Shown here: piece by piece, positions 61,943-64,000 of the stretch | How the letters are laid out: every line of letters begins with the position of its first letter | Position numbering within the stretch: position 1 is the stretch's first letter | Source of the DNA: Bradyrhizobium sp. SZCCT0231 | Lineage (GTDB): Bacteria > Pseudomonadota > Alphaproteobacteria > Rhizobiales > Xanthobacteraceae | NCBI RefSeq assembly: GCF_018130245.1 | Contig: NZ_JAFCKP010000010.1 | Coordinates: 124,001-188,000 of the forward strand | Direction of reading: 5' to 3' | DNA length: 64,000 nt | Notes under the pieces: model-generated | Database searches by the model: none | Told to the model about the DNA's origin: nothing | Seen by the model: only the letters and a program-made list of their open reading frames with translations | Position numbers and translations under genes: made by a program

Positions 61943-62235
61943 CGAGGGCCTCTGGTTTCTTCCGGAGCGTGCGCGAGGGCTGGCTGTCGCGGCGCCAGAT
62001 GCTCAGCCATGTCGCGGCAGGCGCCTTCGGCCTCGGCTAACGTTTGAAAGGGCGAGCCGCCAATCTTGATTGCGGCTTGGTTTTTGTCGAGCGGACGCCA
62101 GCTCGCCAAGTAGCCGGAGCGTCCGTGAAAGCCCGGACCTCGGGGGCTTCCGAAACTGATCACGAACGAGAAGCCCTCGCTGGTCGCGCTCCAGATCTCC
62201 ATGTCCCGAACGGACCGATGGAATTGCAGTGGCAT
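61918..62235 (-). CDS. Conserved small protein of unknown function
   Basis: 105 residues from ATG 62235 (weak ribosome-binding site). The central part (SFVISFGSPRGPGFHGRSGYLASWRP and IKIGGSPFQTLAEAEGACRDMAEHL) has mixed beta/alpha, well-formed character, so it is probably real. Function unknown. Its 3' end overlaps that of the response regulator gene. Confidence 0.6.
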   Translation of the reverse strand: MPLQFHRSVRDMEIWSATSEGFSFVISFGSPRGPGFHGRSGYLASWRPLDKNQAAIKIGGSPFQTLAEAEGACRDMAEHLAPRQPALAHAPEETRGPRHFTLAGS

Positions 62236-62497
62236 CGCAATGATCCATTATAGCCGAGCCTGCGCTCGATCCTGTTAAGTTAAATAGAAATTAACCATAT
62301 TAAATGGCGAGCGCAACCCCGAAATCGCGCGCGAGCGGCGGGGATGCGCCAGAAGTGGAGGGCCGAGCACGGAAATTGCCGACGATCTGCCGGCGACGCA
62401 CGTTCAGCAACGCCGGTCAGATAAAGAAAATTCTTGGTTGAAAGTCCATTTAATATATAATACTGTAAATAAAATTTTAAATCGAGGAGAGCGCATC
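62236..62497. promoter_or_regulatory. AT-rich intergenic region before the Tat-type protein
   Basis: 262 bases. Contains ATTAAAT at 62299-62305 and ATTTAAT at 62448-62454 in strongly AT-rich stretches. Probably promoter DNA for one or both flanking genes. Confidence 0.4.
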
Positions 62498-63004
62498 GTG
62501 ACCCGGGACGGCAACGAAGATGACGACCGGCGGGCGTTTTTGAAAACCTGCGGAAGATTTGCGGCCGTGACACCCCCCATGATGACCCTGCTTCTATCCA
62601 CTTCCCTGACCTCAAGAGCCATCGCAAGTTCGGGCGGCCGGCTTGGAGTGACGCAGAACGACCGGGGTCAGTCGTTCTTCGATGGTGACCGGTCGTCCGC
62701 GGCAGGGCCGGGGAGATCCAGCGGCGGGTCATCAGGGGGTGGGGGTGGGGGAGCATCTGGCGGTCGCTCGGCTGGACCGTCTCGCGCCGGAGGGACATCC
62801 GGCGGTGGCGGCGGATCCGGTGGTAGCGGCGGGTCCGCGGGTGGCGGAGGCAGCGCCAAAGGGCCTTTCGCAACCGGCGGCGGCTCTGGAATTCCAAGCG
62901 CAGATGGTGGGGTCGATTGCGCAGAAGAGGATGAGGAAAAGCGCAAGGCCGAGTGCCCCGGAGCAAACACTCGGATCTCGAGCGCAACCGAATCCGGCAG
63001 ATAG
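62498..63004 (+). CDS. Tat-type secreted Gly/Ser-rich protein
   Basis: 168 residues from GTG 62498, with GAGGAGAG upstream; an ATG at 62438 would add 20 residues that would push the Tat motif inside the chain. The N-terminus has a twin-arginine motif DRRAFLKTCGRFAAVTPPMMTLLLST followed by a hydrophobic stretch. The rest is low-complexity Gly/Ser/Ala-rich (repeats such as GGSSGGGGGG) ending in an acidic/cysteine piece (DCAEEDEEKRKAECPG). A disordered, secreted or envelope protein is likely; function unknown. Confidence 0.75.
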   Translation: MTRDGNEDDDRRAFLKTCGRFAAVTPPMMTLLLSTSLTSRAIASSGGRLGVTQNDRGQSFFDGDRSSAAGPGRSSGGSSGGGGGGASGGRSAGPSRAGGTSGGGGGSGGSGGSAGGGGSAKGPFATGGGSGIPSADGGVDCAEEDEEKRKAECPGANTRISSATESGR

Positions 63005-63065
63005 GAGCCTTCTCAGCTCATGCGTGAGCCGGTGGGCCGCCGTACGACTTGGCAGGAGGCGTGTC

Positions 63066-63338
63066 ATGAATACCCGCGTTCGAGCGGAGAATCCTTGTGC
63101 TCTGCTTCGAGAACGTCTCGAAGCGCTGGTCGCCCAGCTTGCGGAACTTGAGCAGCTCAGAGAGCGGGTAGGTCGAGAGGAGAATTGTCAGCGCAAGCTG
63201 CGCAAGGCGGGCGGTCCCCATGGCCGAGCTCGGACCGCGAGCGGTCGTTCCAGCTTCACACCGGCAAAGCTCATGCCCGCGCTGGTTGCTCGCAATAAGT
63301 CGGGCTGTTGTAGCGAGCATCCGAAGGCGAATGGATGA
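63066..63338 (+). CDS. Small coiled-coil protein of unknown function
   Basis: 90 residues from ATG 63066, behind GGAGG. Residues 12-35 make a leucine-rich heptad helix (LLRERLEALVAQLAELEQLRERV); the rest is Arg/Lys/Ser-rich. It resembles the protein at 60453-60638 in the coiled-coil part. Possible DNA- or RNA-associated partner; nothing more can be said. Confidence 0.55.
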   Translation: MNTRVRAENPCALLRERLEALVAQLAELEQLRERVGREENCQRKLRKAGGPHGRARTASGRSSFTPAKLMPALVARNKSGCCSEHPKANG

Positions 63339-63379
63339 CGGGATCGCGAAAGCGAACCGGCTCTACGAGCCTGTCCCGG

Positions 63380-64000
63380 CTATTCGGCTCCCAGGCGAGC
63401 GGGAGGCGCTCCGCGCCGGAGCCCATGAACGAGCCCGACCGCGCCGTGCGAGACGATCCGATCGATTCTGCGGCTCATGACCTTGTAACACTCGCATGCG
63501 ACGGCTTCGAGCCGCGGCCGATCAATCTCGAGCTGGCCGCGCCGATTGGATTTCAGCGCTCTTGAGGCCCGCATCGTGCTCACGACGTGTGTGACGGTGG
63601 TGCGGCGGACGCCCAGCAATTCCGACAATGTTTCCTGGGTCAGCGGCAGGAGATCGCTGCCATTTGCCCGATCGTGAATGTGGAGCAGCCAGCGCGCGAG
63701 GCGGGCTTCGACGGAATGTAGTGCATTGCAGGCGGCCACGTGCTGAAGTTGCATCAACAACGATCTCGTGAAGACCTGCACCATGGATGTGATTGCGGGG
63801 CTGCGATGTTGCGCTGCCAGGAAATGCGCGGGCGAGATCTGCAGCGCGGCCCCTGAGATGCGAACGACCGCCGTCGTGGGCGAGCGGGATGCGCCGAGCG
63901 CCGACGTCAGACCCACAGCCCCCTCGTGGCCGAGTATCGCCGTGGCAACTGTCTGCCCGTTCGGCAGCTCCATGATAGTGGCGATCGCGCCGCTGAGGGG
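63380..64000 (-). CDS. Crp/Fnr-family transcriptional regulator (5' end outside window)
   Basis: Residues visible from the window edge down to the stop at 63380, about 206. The cyclic-nucleotide-binding-like part is truncated (LSGAIATIMELPNGQTVATAILGHEG, ISGAALQISPAHFLAAQ). The middle dimer helix is QVFTRSLLMQLQHVAACNALHSVEARLARWLLHIHDR; the winged-helix reads LTQETLSELLGVRRTTVTHVVSTMRASRAL. It probably senses a nucleotide or redox signal, but the ligand cannot be inferred from a fragment. Confidence 0.85.
   Translation of the reverse strand, partial: PLSGAIATIMELPNGQTVATAILGHEGAVGLTSALGASRSPTTAVVRISGAALQISPAHFLAAQHRSPAITSMVQVFTRSLLMQLQHVAACNALHSVEARLARWLLHIHDRANGSDLLPLTQETLSELLGVRRTTVTHVVSTMRASRALKSNRRGQLEIDRPRLEAVACECYKVMSRRIDRIVSHGAVGLVHGLRRGAPPARLGAE

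Noticed and set aside
1-64000. CRISPR array, tRNA or rRNA genes
   Set aside because: No regularly spaced direct repeats and no tRNA or rRNA-like stretch were noticed on reading the window; this was by eye only.

Overview
The window reads as an alphaproteobacterial, most likely Bradyrhizobium-type chromosome. Coding DNA is GC-rich, separated by very AT-rich intergenic islands. The right flank holds an H-NS-family protein with the rhizobial YQNP...TWSGRGKQP region, a NarL-type regulator and a Crp/Fnr regulator. This assignment is inferred from protein style, not from a database search.

Left half (about 1-33,500) is a large surface or exopolysaccharide locus. A GumC/Wzc-type chain-length protein (cut by the window start) diverges from an rmlC-rmlB-rmlD-rmlA set for dTDP-L-rhamnose. 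Then come a wecG-wecB-wecC block (ManNAcA synthesis and transfer), a DegT aminotransferase and two sugar epimerases. A second group has a SAF-domain oxidoreductase, a second RmlC-like epimerase, an RfbF-like nucleotidyltransferase and a PIG-L deacetylase. Wzx flippase, Wzy-like polymerase, several glycosyltransferases, three methyltransferases and a Sec-exported beta-helix (lyase-like) protein follow. No initiating phosphoglycosyltransferase or outer-membrane exporter is visible, so the locus must continue to the left or lie elsewhere.

Middle (33,500-41,700): a PAP2 phosphatase, an IS66 remnant, then a type I secretion cassette. Its substrate is a 904-residue RTX-like protein whose N-terminal beta-helix closely resembles the Sec-exported lyase-like protein 12 kb away. 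It is followed by the T1SS ABC transporter and its HlyD adaptor.

Right-centre (41,700-58,100) is the most unusual part. First comes an exosortase, an accessory single-pass protein and a tiny protein with an exosortase-type tail (GPVAGAG, membrane helix, RRRR). Beside it lies a second candidate export system: a 1,897-residue LEPR-motif surface protein with LamG, Ig-like/FN3, sugar-dehydrogenase and PKD domains; a shortened SecA-like ATPase; a PqqD-like/M50 protease/HlyD fusion; a GAF/HlyD fusion; a divergent third HlyD protein; and a LapG-like cysteine peptidase. I read these as one secretion, processing and retention machine for the giant protein. The last gene may belong with it through the analogy to LapG and LapA.

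Right end (58,100-64,000): two hexapeptide-repeat (left-handed beta-helix) proteins with a distinct composition, the H-NS-like protein, a LuxR-type response regulator, several small proteins including a Tat-type Gly/Ser-rich one, and a truncated Crp/Fnr regulator. AT-rich intergenic regions across the whole window repeatedly carry the word TATTTAAT, including one perfect inverted repeat upstream of the giant-protein gene.
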